Positions 33,874 to 42,890 of a stretch of 64,000 nucleotides of DNA are shown in pieces; the first letter of the stretch is position 1, and every line of letters begins with the position of its first letter. The notes beneath the pieces were generated by a model. It worked only from the letters and a program-made list of their open reading frames with translations, ran no database searches and was not told the DNA's origin. This DNA is from an uncultured Eubacteriales bacterium (lineage in GTDB: Bacteria; Bacillota; Clostridia; Oscillospirales; Acutalibacteraceae). Made by a program: the position numbers and the translations under genes. The DNA is taken from NCBI GenBank assembly GCA_949292775.1, contig CASFBL010000001.1, positions 62,001-126,000 on the forward strand, in the 5' to 3' direction.

Positions 33874-35760
33874 TTACGCCGTTGCGTCTGCAAAATTACC
33901 GGTGTAAAGCTGATAGTATTTGCCTTTCTTTTCAATCAGCTCATCGTGTGTGCCGCGCTCAATGATGCGACCCTGTTCCAGTACCATAATGCAGTCTGCG
34001 TTGCGCACGGTAGAAAGCCTGTGCGCAATAACAAAGGTCGTGCGGCCTTTCATCAGCGCGTCCATGCCGTCCTGCACGAGTTTTTCCGTGCGGGTATCAA
34101 TGGACGAAGTCGCCTCGTCCAAAATCAATACGGGCGGGTCGGCAACCGCCGCGCGGGCAATCGCCAAAAGCTGGCGCTGACCCTGCGAAAGATTTGCGCC
34201 GTCGCCGGCAAGCTGGGTGTCATAGCCGTCGGGAAGCCGCCGGATAAAGCCGTCTGCATTTGCAAGCTTTGCCGCTGCAATGCATTCCTCGTCGGTTGCG
34301 TCAAGCTTGCCGTAACGAATGTTGTCCATAACCGAGCCGGAGAACAGGTGCGTGTCCTGAAGCACCATGCCTAAAGAGTGGCGCAGGTCGGCTTTTTTGA
34401 TTTTATTGATGTTGATGCCGTCATAACGGATTTTGCCGTCGGCAATATCATAAAACCGGTTAATCAGGTTTGTAATGGTGGTTTTGCCCGCGCCGGTTGC
34501 GCCGACAAACGCAATTTTTTGGCCGGGCTTTGCCCAAAGGCTTATGTTGTGCAGCACGATTTTGTTTTCGTCATACCCAAAGTCCACATCGTCAAAGACT
34601 ACGCCGCCCTCCATTTGCGTATAGGTGACGGTGCCGTCCGCTTGGTGCGGGTGTTTCCACGCCCAAAGGTTGGTGCGCTGGGGCACTTCGGTTAAGTTGC
34701 CGTTTTCATCTTTTTTGGCGTTGACCAGCTCGACATAGCCCTCGTCCTGTTCGGGCTGCTGGTCCATCAAATCAAACACACGCTGCGCACCGGCTGCCGC
34801 CGTGACCACGAAGTTGATTTGCATGCTGACCTGTGTGATGGGCTGGGTAAAGTTTTTGTTGAGCCCAACAAAGGTGATAACGGTGCCGAGGGTTACGCCC
34901 GCAAGGTTGTTGATGCCGAGCACCGCGCCTACAATGGTGACAAGCGCATAGCTGACCCAGCCGATGTTTGCGTTGACCGGCATTAAAAGGTTCGCATAGC
35001 GGTTTGCCTTGTTGGCGCTGTCGCGCAGCTCGTCGTTGACGCGACGGAAATCTTCTTTCGCGGCCTCCTCATGGCAAAAGACCTTAACAACCTTCTGCCC
35101 GTCGAGCATTTCTTCAATAAAGCCGTCCACATTGCCGAGGTCTCTTTGCTGGCGGACATAATATTTTCCCGAAAGCCGTGAGAAGTTGGAAGTAACCAGC
35201 AGCATCACGACCGCAGTCAAAATGGAAATAACGGTTAAAGCGGGGTTGAGCACCACCATGCTGATAAAGGTGGCGGTCATGGTGATTGTGGAGTTGATGA
35301 TTTGCGGAATGCTCTGGCTGATTAACTGGCGCAGGGTGTCAATATCGTTGGTATAGACCGACATAATATCGCCGTGTGCGTGGGTGTCGAAATATTTAAT
35401 CGGCAGCTTTTCCATTTTGCGGAACAAATCGTTGCGCAGATTTTGCATGGTGCCCTGGCTTATGGTGACCATGATGCGGTTATAGCCGTATGCTGCCAAA
35501 ATACCGACAGCCAAAACGCCAATCAGGCGCAGCAGCGCATAGCCGAGGCCGCTGAAATCTGTGGAGCCGCTTTGCAGCATGGGCACAATGTAGTCATCCA
35601 CCAGTGTCTGCGGAAAGGTTGCGCCGATAACGCTTGCGACAGCAGAAACCAGGATGCACAAAACCACCATCGCAAAGGGCAGCTTGTAAGCGCGCAGCAT
35701 ATAGCGGATAACACGCTTTAAAACGGCAAAAGAATTTCTTTTGCTTGGTCTTTCTTGCAT
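33874..35760 (-). CDS. ABC exporter subunit with canonical catalytic site (second operon)
   Basis: 628 residues and a paralogue of 12777-14690: membrane domain (about 20-320), a long linker that also contains LWAWKH, and an ATP-binding domain with GATGAGKTT, LSQGQ and LILDEATSSID. It carries the catalytic glutamate that its partner at 35775 lacks. Translation starts behind AAAGGAGG. It is the last gene of the minus-strand MarR-ABC-ABC operon and ends at the terminator at 33790-33818. Confidence 0.94.
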   Translation of the reverse strand: MQERPSKRNSFAVLKRVIRYMLRAYKLPFAMVVLCILVSAVASVIGATFPQTLVDDYIVPMLQSGSTDFSGLGYALLRLIGVLAVGILAAYGYNRIMVTISQGTMQNLRNDLFRKMEKLPIKYFDTHAHGDIMSVYTNDIDTLRQLISQSIPQIINSTITMTATFISMVVLNPALTVISILTAVVMLLVTSNFSRLSGKYYVRQQRDLGNVDGFIEEMLDGQKVVKVFCHEEAAKEDFRRVNDELRDSANKANRYANLLMPVNANIGWVSYALVTIVGAVLGINNLAGVTLGTVITFVGLNKNFTQPITQVSMQINFVVTAAAGAQRVFDLMDQQPEQDEGYVELVNAKKDENGNLTEVPQRTNLWAWKHPHQADGTVTYTQMEGGVVFDDVDFGYDENKIVLHNISLWAKPGQKIAFVGATGAGKTTITNLINRFYDIADGKIRYDGININKIKKADLRHSLGMVLQDTHLFSGSVMDNIRYGKLDATDEECIAAAKLANADGFIRRLPDGYDTQLAGDGANLSQGQRQLLAIARAAVADPPVLILDEATSSIDTRTEKLVQDGMDALMKGRTTFVIAHRLSTVRNADCIMVLEQGRIIERGTHDELIEKKGKYYQLYTGNFADATA

Positions 35761-35774
35761 AACAAATACCTCCT

Positions 35775-37514
35775 TTACGCGGGCTGGTCGAAGTCGCCGC
35801 CGCCCTGCACCTGGGATTCATAAATCTCCCGGTAAATGGCGTTGGTCTTCAGCAGATTTTCATGTGTGTCAAAGCCGTCAATGCGGCCGTTGTCCAGCAC
35901 CAGGATGCGGTCAGCGTTTTCCACGCTCGAAACACGCTGGGCAATGATGATTTTTGTGGTGCCGGGAATTTTCTTTTCGAACGCCGCGCGAATCTTCGCG
36001 TCGGTCGCGGTATCTACGGCGCTTGTGGAGTCATCCAAAATCAAAACTTTGGGCTTCTTTAAAAGCGCGCGCGCAATGCAAAGGCGTTGCTTTTGACCGC
36101 CCGAAACATTCGCGCCGCCGCGGGCAATGCGGGTCTCGTAGCCATCCGGCAGGCGGTCGATGAATTCATCGGCGCATGCTGCGCGGCAGGCCTCTTTGCA
36201 TTCTTCGTCTGTGGCGTCCGGGTTGCCCCAGCGCAGGTTGTCTAAAATGGTGCCGGAAAACAGGGTGTTCTTTTGCAGCACAACAGAAACCTGATTGCGC
36301 AGAACTTCCATGTCGTATTTGCGCACATCCACGCCGCCGACACGCACCGTGCCTTCGCCCACATCATAAAGCCGGCAAATCAGGTTCACAAGGCTGCTCT
36401 TGCCGCAGCCCGTGCCGCCGATAACGCCGATCGTTTCGCCCGAATGAATGTGCAAATCAATGTCAGACAGCGTGTTTTTGCCGCTGCCGTGTTTATAAGA
36501 AAACTGCACATGGTCAAAGTCGATGCTGCCGTCTTGGACTTCTGTAATCGGCTGGTCGGGTTCAGCGAGATCGGGCGTTTCTTCGAGCACTTCGCCGATA
36601 CGGCGGATGCTCGCCATAGACATGCTGATCATAACTACGATCATGGAAAGCATCATCAGGCTCATCATCAGGGAGAGCACATAGCTGAAAAGACTGGTCA
36701 GTTCGCCGGTCGACATTGAGCCGCTGACAATGAAGTGCGCGCCAAGCCATGAAACGAGCATGATGCAGAAATAGATTGCCAGCATCATCGCCGGGTTGTT
36801 GAGCGCAAGCAGACCCTCGGCCTTTACAAACAATTTATACAGGTTGGCAGAAGCTTTCGAGAATTTTTTGTCTTCAAAATCCTCCCGCACAAAAGCTTTG
36901 ACCACGCGAATGGCAGAAATATTTTCCTGCACGCTTGCGTTCAGGTCATCATATTTGTGAAAGACTTCGTTGAAGATTTTCATGGTAACGACCATGATGA
37001 TGCCGAGCACCACCACCAAAAATACCAGTGCAATCAAAAAGGTCAGGCTCATCGTGGAGCTGATGATTAAGCACATGATATAGCTGAACACAAGGCACAG
37101 CGGTGCGCGCACCGCCTGTCGAATGATCATCATAAAGGCGTTTTGCACATTGGTGACATCGGTGGTCATACGGGTTACAAGGCTCGGCACGCTGAATTTG
37201 TCAATGTTGGAAAATGAAAAGGTCTGAATGTTGTTGTAAATGGCTTCGCGCAGGTTTGCCGCAAAGCCCGACGAGGCGCTGGCGGCATATTTACCGGCGC
37301 CCGCACCGAACACAAGACCCAAAAACGCCATGACGACCATGAGTATGCCGTAGCGTAAAACGACAGACATATTGGACGCTTCAAGCCCGCGGTCGATGAT
37401 GATTGCGGTGATGAACGGCAATAAGATATCCATGATGACCTCAAGCGTCGTCATGAGAATACAGATGACCGTATCTTTTTTGTAGCGGCCAAGCTGATGC
37501 AAAACAGTTCTCAT
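35775..37514 (-). CDS. ABC exporter subunit with degenerate site (second operon)
   Basis: 579 residues from the ATG complement at 37514, behind AAAGGAGGA; the start overlaps the marR stop as ATGA. Membrane domain about 10-300; ATP-binding domain with GGTGCGKSS, VSGGQKQ and LILDDSTSAVD, so aspartate stands in the catalytic position. It is the inactive-site half of a heterodimeric exporter, paralogous to 11029-12795. Confidence 0.93.
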   Translation of the reverse strand: MRTVLHQLGRYKKDTVICILMTTLEVIMDILLPFITAIIIDRGLEASNMSVVLRYGILMVVMAFLGLVFGAGAGKYAASASSGFAANLREAIYNNIQTFSFSNIDKFSVPSLVTRMTTDVTNVQNAFMMIIRQAVRAPLCLVFSYIMCLIISSTMSLTFLIALVFLVVVLGIIMVVTMKIFNEVFHKYDDLNASVQENISAIRVVKAFVREDFEDKKFSKASANLYKLFVKAEGLLALNNPAMMLAIYFCIMLVSWLGAHFIVSGSMSTGELTSLFSYVLSLMMSLMMLSMIVVMISMSMASIRRIGEVLEETPDLAEPDQPITEVQDGSIDFDHVQFSYKHGSGKNTLSDIDLHIHSGETIGVIGGTGCGKSSLVNLICRLYDVGEGTVRVGGVDVRKYDMEVLRNQVSVVLQKNTLFSGTILDNLRWGNPDATDEECKEACRAACADEFIDRLPDGYETRIARGGANVSGGQKQRLCIARALLKKPKVLILDDSTSAVDTATDAKIRAAFEKKIPGTTKIIIAQRVSSVENADRILVLDNGRIDGFDTHENLLKTNAIYREIYESQVQGGGDFDQPA

Positions 37515-37990
37515 CGTTCGGATTCCTCCTTTTGTTTCTGAATGGTTTTCTCTGCGCAAGGGCAGAGGTTTTGCAGCATTTTCTTTTGCAGGCGGTCAAG
37601 TGTGCACAGGTCCTGTTCGGAAAAACAGCCATAGACCTGCTGCTGCACACGAAGTGCAGCCTCTTGCAGAAACGCCTGCACCTGCTCGCCTTTTTCGGTG
37701 GCAAACAGAAGCTTAAAGCGGTCGTCGTCGGCACAGCACTCTGCACGCACATAACCTTTTTCCCGCAGTCGCTTGATAATGTTGGAAAGCGTTGCCTTTG
37801 AATAGCCGAATTCGCGGTGAATTGCTGTCAGCGAGGTGCCGCGGCTGCCCTGCGAGAGAACATACAGCAGCAAATGTGCCTGCACGGCGCTCAAGCCTTG
37901 TTCCGCCATAAAATGGTTGGCAAGCCGTTCCATGCGAATGCAGATCTGCCGGTTGTCCTGCACAAGTTGTTCGCGGTCAATTTGCTTCAT
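37511..37990 (-). CDS. MarR family transcriptional regulator (second operon)
   Basis: 159 residues from the ATG complement at 37990. Winged-helix pattern: GTSLTAIHREFGYSKATLSNIIKRLREKGYV, then the wing CCADDDRFKLLFATEKGEQ. First gene of the minus-strand exporter operon. A 29-base palindrome at 38013-38041, just upstream and over the transcription start, is its likely binding site, so the operon is probably autorepressed. Confidence 0.92.
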   Translation of the reverse strand: MKQIDREQLVQDNRQICIRMERLANHFMAEQGLSAVQAHLLLYVLSQGSRGTSLTAIHREFGYSKATLSNIIKRLREKGYVRAECCADDDRFKLLFATEKGEQVQAFLQEAALRVQQQVYGCFSEQDLCTLDRLQKKMLQNLCPCAEKTIQKQKEESER

Positions 37991-38012
37991 GGATTTCGCC
38001 TCTTTTCGGTCT

Positions 38013-38041
38013 GTTCGTGGCAAAACAGTTTTGCTACGAAC
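38013..38041. promoter_or_regulatory. Candidate MarR operator
   Basis: Left arm GTTCGTGGCAAAA (38013-38025), centre CAG, right arm TTTTGCTACGAAC (38029-38041); 12 of 13 arm positions match. It sits directly after the -10 box of the minus-strand promoter. Confidence 0.75.
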
Positions 38042-38043
38042 TT

Positions 38044-38073
38044 TTTATACCACAATTTCTCTTGCAAGTGAAA
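38044..38073 (-). promoter_or_regulatory. Promoter of the minus-strand MarR-ABC operon
   Basis: TATAAA -10 (38044-38049) with TTTCAC (38068-38073) as a weak -35 at 18 bases. It lies back-to-back over the LysR promoter. Confidence 0.55.
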
Positions 38074-38090
38074 TACAAATATGTTATCAT
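38062..38090 (+). promoter_or_regulatory. Promoter of the LysR-nfo operon
   Basis: TTGCAA (38062-38067), a 17-base spacer and TATCAT (38085-38090). It overlaps the divergent marR promoter, so the two may affect each other. Confidence 0.7.
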
Positions 38091-38157
38091 CTATAAAAGA
38101 ATTTTATTGTTTTTATGAATTGAACAAACAAGCGGCATGTCCGTGGGAGGTGTTTTG

Positions 38158-39069
38158 TTGAATACGACACAATTAGAATGTTTTGTAGAAGTGGCAAACT
38201 ATTTAAACTTTTCCAAGGCGGCGCAGCAGCTGCGCATTTCGCAGCCGGCAGTCAGCCACCAAATCAATACCTTAGAAGATGAGCTTGGCGTCAAGCTGTT
38301 TCACCGCACGAGCAAAAGCGTGCGGCTGACGCAAGAGGGGTATTTGTTCACCCGATACGCCGGAGAGATTCTGAAGCTGTCCGACATTTCCAAAGCGCGC
38401 GTCACCGAATTACAGCGTGCGGCAGGAAAACGGCTGGTGATCGGCTGCCGCAATGTGCCGGAAATGCGGCTTTTGAAAACGGCGCTGCGAAAGCTTCGCA
38501 CAGAGCAGCCCGAAGCCCTGCCGGTTTTGCGGCTGATTCCGTTCGATTCCATGGAAAACCTGCTGGCAGACGGCGACATTCATTTGCTGTTTTCGTTTGG
38601 AAATCCCGGCATTCCCAAAACGCGCTATCGGGAGCTTACGCGCTGCCCGGTGGTTTGTGTGTGCAACTCGGAATTTCCCCTTGCGCAGCGAAAAAGCCTG
38701 ACCGTTGAAGACTTGCAGCAGGTCGGTCGCATTGCCGCCTGCCGCCCGCCGATTTGCCCGCCTGCGCTGTTTACCGCGCAAAGCCGCGTGGTTGCGGGCC
38801 GGGACACCGGACAAATTTTGTTCTGCGACAATCAGGAGGTTTTAAATGTATTGGTCGAAACCGGCTATGCGTTCGCTGTGGCGGCAGCCTTCCCGAATCA
38901 GCAAACCCCGGAGCTTCGCTATATTCCATTGCCGGAATTCGAGCCGCTGTCGTTCGGAGCGGTTTACAGAAACACCGGCAAAAACCCGATGTTGACGCAG
39001 TTTTTGGATTTGCTTGAAGAAAGTCTGCAAAGCACGCTGACGACCGGGCAAAAGGAGAATCAAACATGA
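38158..39069 (+). CDS. LysR family transcriptional regulator
   Basis: 303 residues. The N-terminal helix-turn-helix is clear (LECFVEVANYLNFSKAAQQL, then ISQPAVSHQI), with a substrate-binding domain from about residue 90. Start TTG 38158 follows GGGAGGTG. The stop overlaps the nfo start as ATGA (39066-39069), so LysR and endonuclease IV are made together. The effector is unknown. Confidence 0.92.
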   Translation: MNTTQLECFVEVANYLNFSKAAQQLRISQPAVSHQINTLEDELGVKLFHRTSKSVRLTQEGYLFTRYAGEILKLSDISKARVTELQRAAGKRLVIGCRNVPEMRLLKTALRKLRTEQPEALPVLRLIPFDSMENLLADGDIHLLFSFGNPGIPKTRYRELTRCPVVCVCNSEFPLAQRKSLTVEDLQQVGRIAACRPPICPPALFTAQSRVVAGRDTGQILFCDNQEVLNVLVETGYAFAVAAAFPNQQTPELRYIPLPEFEPLSFGAVYRNTGKNPMLTQFLDLLEESLQSTLTTGQKENQT

Positions 39070-39926
39070 CACAAACTATAAATCTCGGGGCGTTCCTTTC
39101 CAGCGCCAAAGGGTTTCTTCATATGGGCAAAGAAGCAAAAGAAGCCGATATGCAGACCATTTCCTTTTTCCTGCGCAATCCGCGCGGCGGCAAGGCAAAA
39201 CCGCTAGACGAAGCGGATATGCGCGCGTTTTCTTCGTTTTTAAAAGAAAACGGCTTTGCGCCGGTGGTTGCCCACGCGCCTTACACGATGAATCCCTGCT
39301 CGCCGAATGAAAGCACGCGCCAGTTTGCCCGGGAAATGTTTGAAGACGATATGCGGCGCATAGAATATATTCCCGGCAATTACTATAATTTTCACCCCGG
39401 TTCGCGTCTGCAAACGCCCTTAAAAACCGCCGCGGCGCAAATCGCCGATATGTTGAACGCGGTTTTGACCCCGGAAACACAAACTACCGTGCTTCTGGAA
39501 ACCATGGCGGGAAAGGGCAGTGAGGTCGGGCGAACCTTTGCGGAACTCGGTGAAATTTTGGCGCAGGTGCAGTGCAGCGAAAAAGTCGGCGTGTGCCTCG
39601 ATACCTGCCACATTTGGGACGGCGGCTATGATATTGCGGAAAACTTAGACGGCGTGCTCACGGAATTTGACCGTGAGATAGGACTTTCTAAACTTTGCGC
39701 CGTGCATTTGAATGACAGCTTGAATGTGCTCGGCAGCCGCAAGGACCGCCATGCGTTGATCGGCGAAGGGCACATCGGTAAACAGGCGCTTGTGAATTTG
39801 CTTTGCCACCCGGCGCTTTCGGCGCTTCCGTTTGTTTTGGAAACGCCCACCGACACCGCGGGTCACGCGGCGGAAATCCGCATGCTGCGCGCTGCGGTCA
39901 ACGACGCGGAAAACAAATCCAAATAA
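39066..39926 (+). CDS. nfo: Endonuclease IV (AP endonuclease family 2)
   Basis: 286 residues, a TIM barrel with metal ligands of the Nfo type in order: VVAHAPYTMNP, YNFHPGS, VLLETMAGKG, CLDTCHIWDGG, AVHLNDS, DRHALIGEGHIG and FVLETP. These cover the three-zinc site. It cuts DNA at abasic sites for base excision repair. Close relatives are about this length. It is translationally coupled to LysR and followed by a terminator. Confidence 0.9.
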   Translation: MTQTINLGAFLSSAKGFLHMGKEAKEADMQTISFFLRNPRGGKAKPLDEADMRAFSSFLKENGFAPVVAHAPYTMNPCSPNESTRQFAREMFEDDMRRIEYIPGNYYNFHPGSRLQTPLKTAAAQIADMLNAVLTPETQTTVLLETMAGKGSEVGRTFAELGEILAQVQCSEKVGVCLDTCHIWDGGYDIAENLDGVLTEFDREIGLSKLCAVHLNDSLNVLGSRKDRHALIGEGHIGKQALVNLLCHPALSALPFVLETPTDTAGHAAEIRMLRAAVNDAENKSK

Positions 39927-39931
39927 AAAAG

Positions 39932-39962
39932 ACCGGAGTGTCCAACGACCTCCGGTTTTTCT
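39932..39962. terminator. Terminator between nfo and spoVT
   Basis: ACCGGAG / CTCCGGT with an 11-base loop, T run on plus and A run before it, so it also works for the minus-strand spoVT gene. Confidence 0.82.
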
Positions 39963-39969
39963 TTTTTTG

Positions 39970-40509
39970 TCAGTCTTCCATTTGTTTGCCGAGGAAAGAA
40001 GCGGCGACCTGTGCGAGCTTGATTTCCTCCTGCGACGGCATGGAGCCGTCGTCGCGTAAAACCAAAACGACCGCGCCCGAAACATCGCCGCCCCCGATAA
40101 TCGGGAACGCTACGGCGGCTTCGCGCTCATAGCCTGTGACCGGGTGCAGCGGTGGCCGGTCGGGCGAAGCGGTGTAGTTGCGGCGGTCGGTCATCAGCGT
40201 TTCGAGCGCCTCTGAAACGCGCCGGTCCACAAGCTCGCGGCGCGGTGCGCCGGAAACGGCAATCACATGGTCGCGGTCGGTCATAATGACCGGCAAATCC
40301 GTGGCGCGGTGCAGCACCTCGGCGTATTGATGCGCGGTTTCCGACAGCTCGCCTATCGGGGAATATTTCTTAAAAATGACCTCGCCGTTCGGCGCGGTAA
40401 AAATTTCTAACGGGTCGCCTTCGCGAATGCGCATCGTCCGCCGGATCTCTTTCGGAATGACCACTCGACCCAGGTCGTCAATGCGTCTGACAATACCAGT
40501 TGCTTTCAT
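39970..40509 (-). CDS. spoVT: Stage V sporulation regulator SpoVT
   Basis: 179 residues from the ATG complement at 40509 behind AAAGGAG. The N-terminal AbrB-type swapped-hairpin domain reads MKATGIVRRIDDLGRVVIPK, then EIRRTMRIREGDPLEIF. The C-terminal GAF-like domain (about 55-179) has HVIAVSGAPRREL and AVAFPIIGGGDVSGAVVL. SpoVT tunes late forespore (sigma-G) gene expression. An open frame extends further upstream but lacks a ribosome site. No clear sigma-G promoter was found. Confidence 0.95.
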   Translation of the reverse strand: MKATGIVRRIDDLGRVVIPKEIRRTMRIREGDPLEIFTAPNGEVIFKKYSPIGELSETAHQYAEVLHRATDLPVIMTDRDHVIAVSGAPRRELVDRRVSEALETLMTDRRNYTASPDRPPLHPVTGYEREAAVAFPIIGGGDVSGAVVLVLRDDGSMPSQEEIKLAQVAASFLGKQMED

Positions 40510-40622
40510 ATCTGAATTCTCCTTTAAATTTAATGAATATTTCTTTGTTATTGTCTGTCGCGAACCGGTATTTATACTGAAAAATACAAGGAAAGAAAAT
40601 ATTTTAAGTCTTGAAATTTTGC

Positions 40623-40650
40623 AAAAAAGCACCCCGCTTTTGCGGGGCGC
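40623..40650 (-). terminator. Terminator of the spoIIQ-like gene
   Basis: GCGCCCCGC / GCGGGGTGC on the minus strand with an AAAA loop, then six T. Confidence 0.88.
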
Positions 40651-40672
40651 CTGCATACTTGTTTTAAAAAAT

Positions 40673-41428
40673 TTATTTTTGTTCGCCGTTTTGGTCTTTG
40701 CCCATGGCGGAAAGCGGTTCAACGGCTTTGCCGTCCTGCCAGATTTCCAAATGCAGGTGCGGCTCGTCGGCGTTTTCAATCGGAATCGTGCCGAGATTGC
40801 CCACACGGTCGTTGATGTTCACTTTTTCGCCGACCTCCGGTGTGCTGCCCTTGCCAAGGCCGCAGTATTTGGCAATCATGCCCTGTCCGTGGTCGATTTC
40901 GACAACGGTGCCCCAAAGCACATCATCATAAACCGCTTTCACAACGCCGTTGTTGATGGCTTTCACCGCGTCGCCTACGGTGCCTTTAAAGTCCACGCCG
41001 TTGTGCACACGCCAGTCACCCATGGTTTTCGACTGCACCATTTCACCGTTGGAAAAGGTCTTGGCAATGCCGGCTTCCATCGGCAAAGAAAAGGTCTCGG
41101 CGCGCGCCACGCTGTCTTTTGAGGCGAGCACGGCAACGCCGCCCTCTTCCGCAGCGCCCTCTTGCCCGCCGGCGTTTTCGGGCGTCGCGTCTTGTGAAGT
41201 GTCCGGGCCGGTCGTTATGACGGGGGCGGGCAGTTTTGTTACATCGTCCGCGTCAATTTTCGCGGTGATGGTCTCACTTGTCGTCTCCTCTTGTGCATCG
41301 GGCAAAAGCTTTGCACTGGTCGAATACCAGGTGGCAATGCCGACGCCTGCCACACAAAGCGCCAGAACCGCATATACCGCACCGGCGCGAAATTTAAATT
41401 TCTTTTTGGTTTCCTCGGAATGGTTCAT
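40673..41428 (-). CDS. spoIIQ: SpoIIQ-like M23 peptidase, forespore engulfment protein
   Basis: 251 residues from the ATG complement at 41428 behind GGGAGGTG. One N-terminal membrane helix (about 18-36), a long acidic/threonine-rich linker and a LytM/M23 domain with DWRVHNGVDF and HLHLEIW. The HNGVD histidine and aspartate and the HLH pair are present, so the zinc site appears complete, as in clostridial SpoIIQ and unlike Bacillus subtilis. SpoIIQ bridges to the mother-cell SpoIIIAH channel. The promoter looks sigma-F dependent. Confidence 0.88.
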   Translation of the reverse strand: MNHSEETKKKFKFRAGAVYAVLALCVAGVGIATWYSTSAKLLPDAQEETTSETITAKIDADDVTKLPAPVITTGPDTSQDATPENAGGQEGAAEEGGVAVLASKDSVARAETFSLPMEAGIAKTFSNGEMVQSKTMGDWRVHNGVDFKGTVGDAVKAINNGVVKAVYDDVLWGTVVEIDHGQGMIAKYCGLGKGSTPEVGEKVNINDRVGNLGTIPIENADEPHLHLEIWQDGKAVEPLSAMGKDQNGEQK

Positions 41429-41446
41429 GGAAACACCTCCCAGCAA

Positions 41447-41476
41447 AAGTGTTCCCGAAAAACGGAGCGCCTATAC
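41447..41476 (-). promoter_or_regulatory. Sigma-F-like promoter of the spoIIQ-like gene
   Basis: On the minus strand: GTATA (41472-41476), 15 bases, then GGGAACACTT (41447-41456), which fits the sigma-F pattern GYWTA - about 15 - GGnRAnAnTW in every fixed position. The transcript would start close to the ribosome site at 41434-41441, giving a very short leader. Confidence 0.65.
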
Positions 41477-41508
41477 AAAAAAATAACCGTCCGGCAAAAA
41501 GCCGGACG
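41477..41508 (-). terminator. Terminator of prfA
   Basis: CGTCCGGC / GCCGGACG with an A5 loop (41488-41508), then GGTTATTTTTTT on the minus strand. It abuts the sigma-F-like promoter. Confidence 0.85.
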
Positions 41509-41535
41509 ATTTTCATGTGTTTTATGGTTTGTTTG

Positions 41536-42624
41536 TCAGCCCTCTGCTGCCGAATCTGCCGAAGCTTTAAGCTTTTCGGCGTTGTCGGCGGTAATCAGCG
41601 CGTCAATGATTTCATCTAAATCGCCGTTTAAAATCTGCTCGATTTTGTAAAGCGTAAGGCCGATTCTGTGGTCGGAAACGCGCCCCTGCGGATAGTTATA
41701 GGTGCGAATGCGCTCGCTGCGGTCGCCTGTGCCCACCTGACTGCGGCGTTCGCCTGCAATTTGCGCATTTTGCTTCGCCTGCTCAATTTCAAAAAGGCGG
41801 GAACGCAGCACTTTCAGCGCCTTGTCTTTGTTTTTGTGCTGGCTGCGTTCGTCCTGACACTCCACCACCATGCCGGTCGGCAGGTGCGTGATGCGAATTG
41901 CGGACGAGGTCTTGTTGACCTTTTGCCCGCCCGCGCCGCTGGAACGGAACACATCGATTTGCAAATCGGCGGGGTTTAATTCAAATTCCACTTCTTCGGC
42001 TTCCGGCAAAACGGCGACCGTCGCGGTGGAAGTGTGTACGCGCCCCTGGCTTTCGGTTTCCGGCACGCGCTGCACGCGATGGACCCCGCTTTCAAATTTG
42101 AAACGCGAATAGGCGCCCTCGCCCTCAACCATAAAGCTGATTTCCTTAAAGCCGCCGAGTTCCGTGGCGTTTTCGTTCAGAAGCTCAATTTTAAAACCTT
42201 TGCGCTCGGCGTACATGGAATACATACGAAACAGCGAAGCGGCAAACAGCGCGGCTTCCTCACCGCCCGCACCCGCGCGGATTTCGACAATGACATTTTT
42301 GTCGTCGTTTTCATCACGCCCAAGAAGCAGCAACTTCAATTCGTCGTTTAATGTTTCCAGCGTTTTTCCGGTTTCCGCAAGCTCTGCTTCCGCAAGTTCA
42401 CGCAGCTCCCGATCATCTGTGCCTGCGTCCAAAAGCGCGCGTGCTTCCTCATTTTGCGCCTGGATTTGTTTGTAGGCGCGAAATTTTTCCGCAACCGGGG
42501 TCAGCCGTTTGGCTTCCCGCATCAAACCGGCATAGGTTTTTTGGTCGGCAACGACCTCGGGCTTACAGAGCTGCTGATTGATTTCATCCAGCCGTTCACA
42601 GATGCCCTCCAATTTTTCAATCAT
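41536..42624 (-). CDS. prfA: Peptide chain release factor 1
   Basis: 362 residues, normal RF1 length. The GGQ motif that triggers peptide release is at 232-234 ([12 protein letters not shown]), and the anticodon-like tripeptide region RVPETESQG is at about 187-194, with PET as in other Firmicutes. It recognises UAA and UAG. The start overlaps the stop of the DUF951 gene as ATGA. Confidence 0.96.
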   Translation of the reverse strand: MIEKLEGICERLDEINQQLCKPEVVADQKTYAGLMREAKRLTPVAEKFRAYKQIQAQNEEARALLDAGTDDRELRELAEAELAETGKTLETLNDELKLLLLGRDENDDKNVIVEIRAGAGGEEAALFAASLFRMYSMYAERKGFKIELLNENATELGGFKEISFMVEGEGAYSRFKFESGVHRVQRVPETESQGRVHTSTATVAVLPEAEEVEFELNPADLQIDVFRSSGAGGQKVNKTSSAIRITHLPTGMVVECQDERSQHKNKDKALKVLRSRLFEIEQAKQNAQIAGERRSQVGTGDRSERIRTYNYPQGRVSDHRIGLTLYKIEQILNGDLDEIIDALITADNAEKLKASADSAAEG

Positions 42625-42815
42625 ATGTTCTCGCCGTCCTGCCGCATAATTTTTTTGATGTTTTTCTCAATCTTCACGCGGGGCGCCATAAATTCGTGCC
42701 CGCATTTTGTGCAGCGCAGGCGAAAATCCATGCCGACGCGCAGCACCAAAAACTCCCGGTTTTTACAGGGGTGCTCTTTTTTCATGACCAAAATGTCGCC
42801 GACGCGCACATCCAT
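42621..42815 (-). CDS. DUF951 zinc-ribbon-like small protein
   Basis: 64 residues from the ATG complement at 42815; the GTG at 42824 overlaps the ribosome site GAGGTGA. It contains [13 protein letters not shown], then LRCTKCGH, the DUF951 pattern with a CxxC pair. Function unknown, often beside prfA-type or ychF genes in Firmicutes. Coupled to prfA. Confidence 0.88.
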   Translation of the reverse strand: MDVRVGDILVMKKEHPCKNREFLVLRVGMDFRLRCTKCGHEFMAPRVKIEKNIKKIMRQDGENI

Positions 42816-42840
42816 AGCTTTCACCTCAAATAAAAATTTA

Positions 42841-42873
42841 AAAAGGGCGTATCAAAGCAAGGCTTGATACGCC
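42841..42873 (-). terminator. Terminator of the COG2426 gene
   Basis: GGCGTATCAA / TTGATACGCC (42846-42873) with an 8-base loop, then a T run on the minus strand. Confidence 0.85.
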
Positions 42874-42890
42874 GGTAAACTTGATTTGCA

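Noticed and set aside
40509..40620. Sigma-G promoter before spoVT
   Set aside because: CATTAAA resembles a sigma-G -10 box, but no matching -35 stands 17-18 bases upstream.
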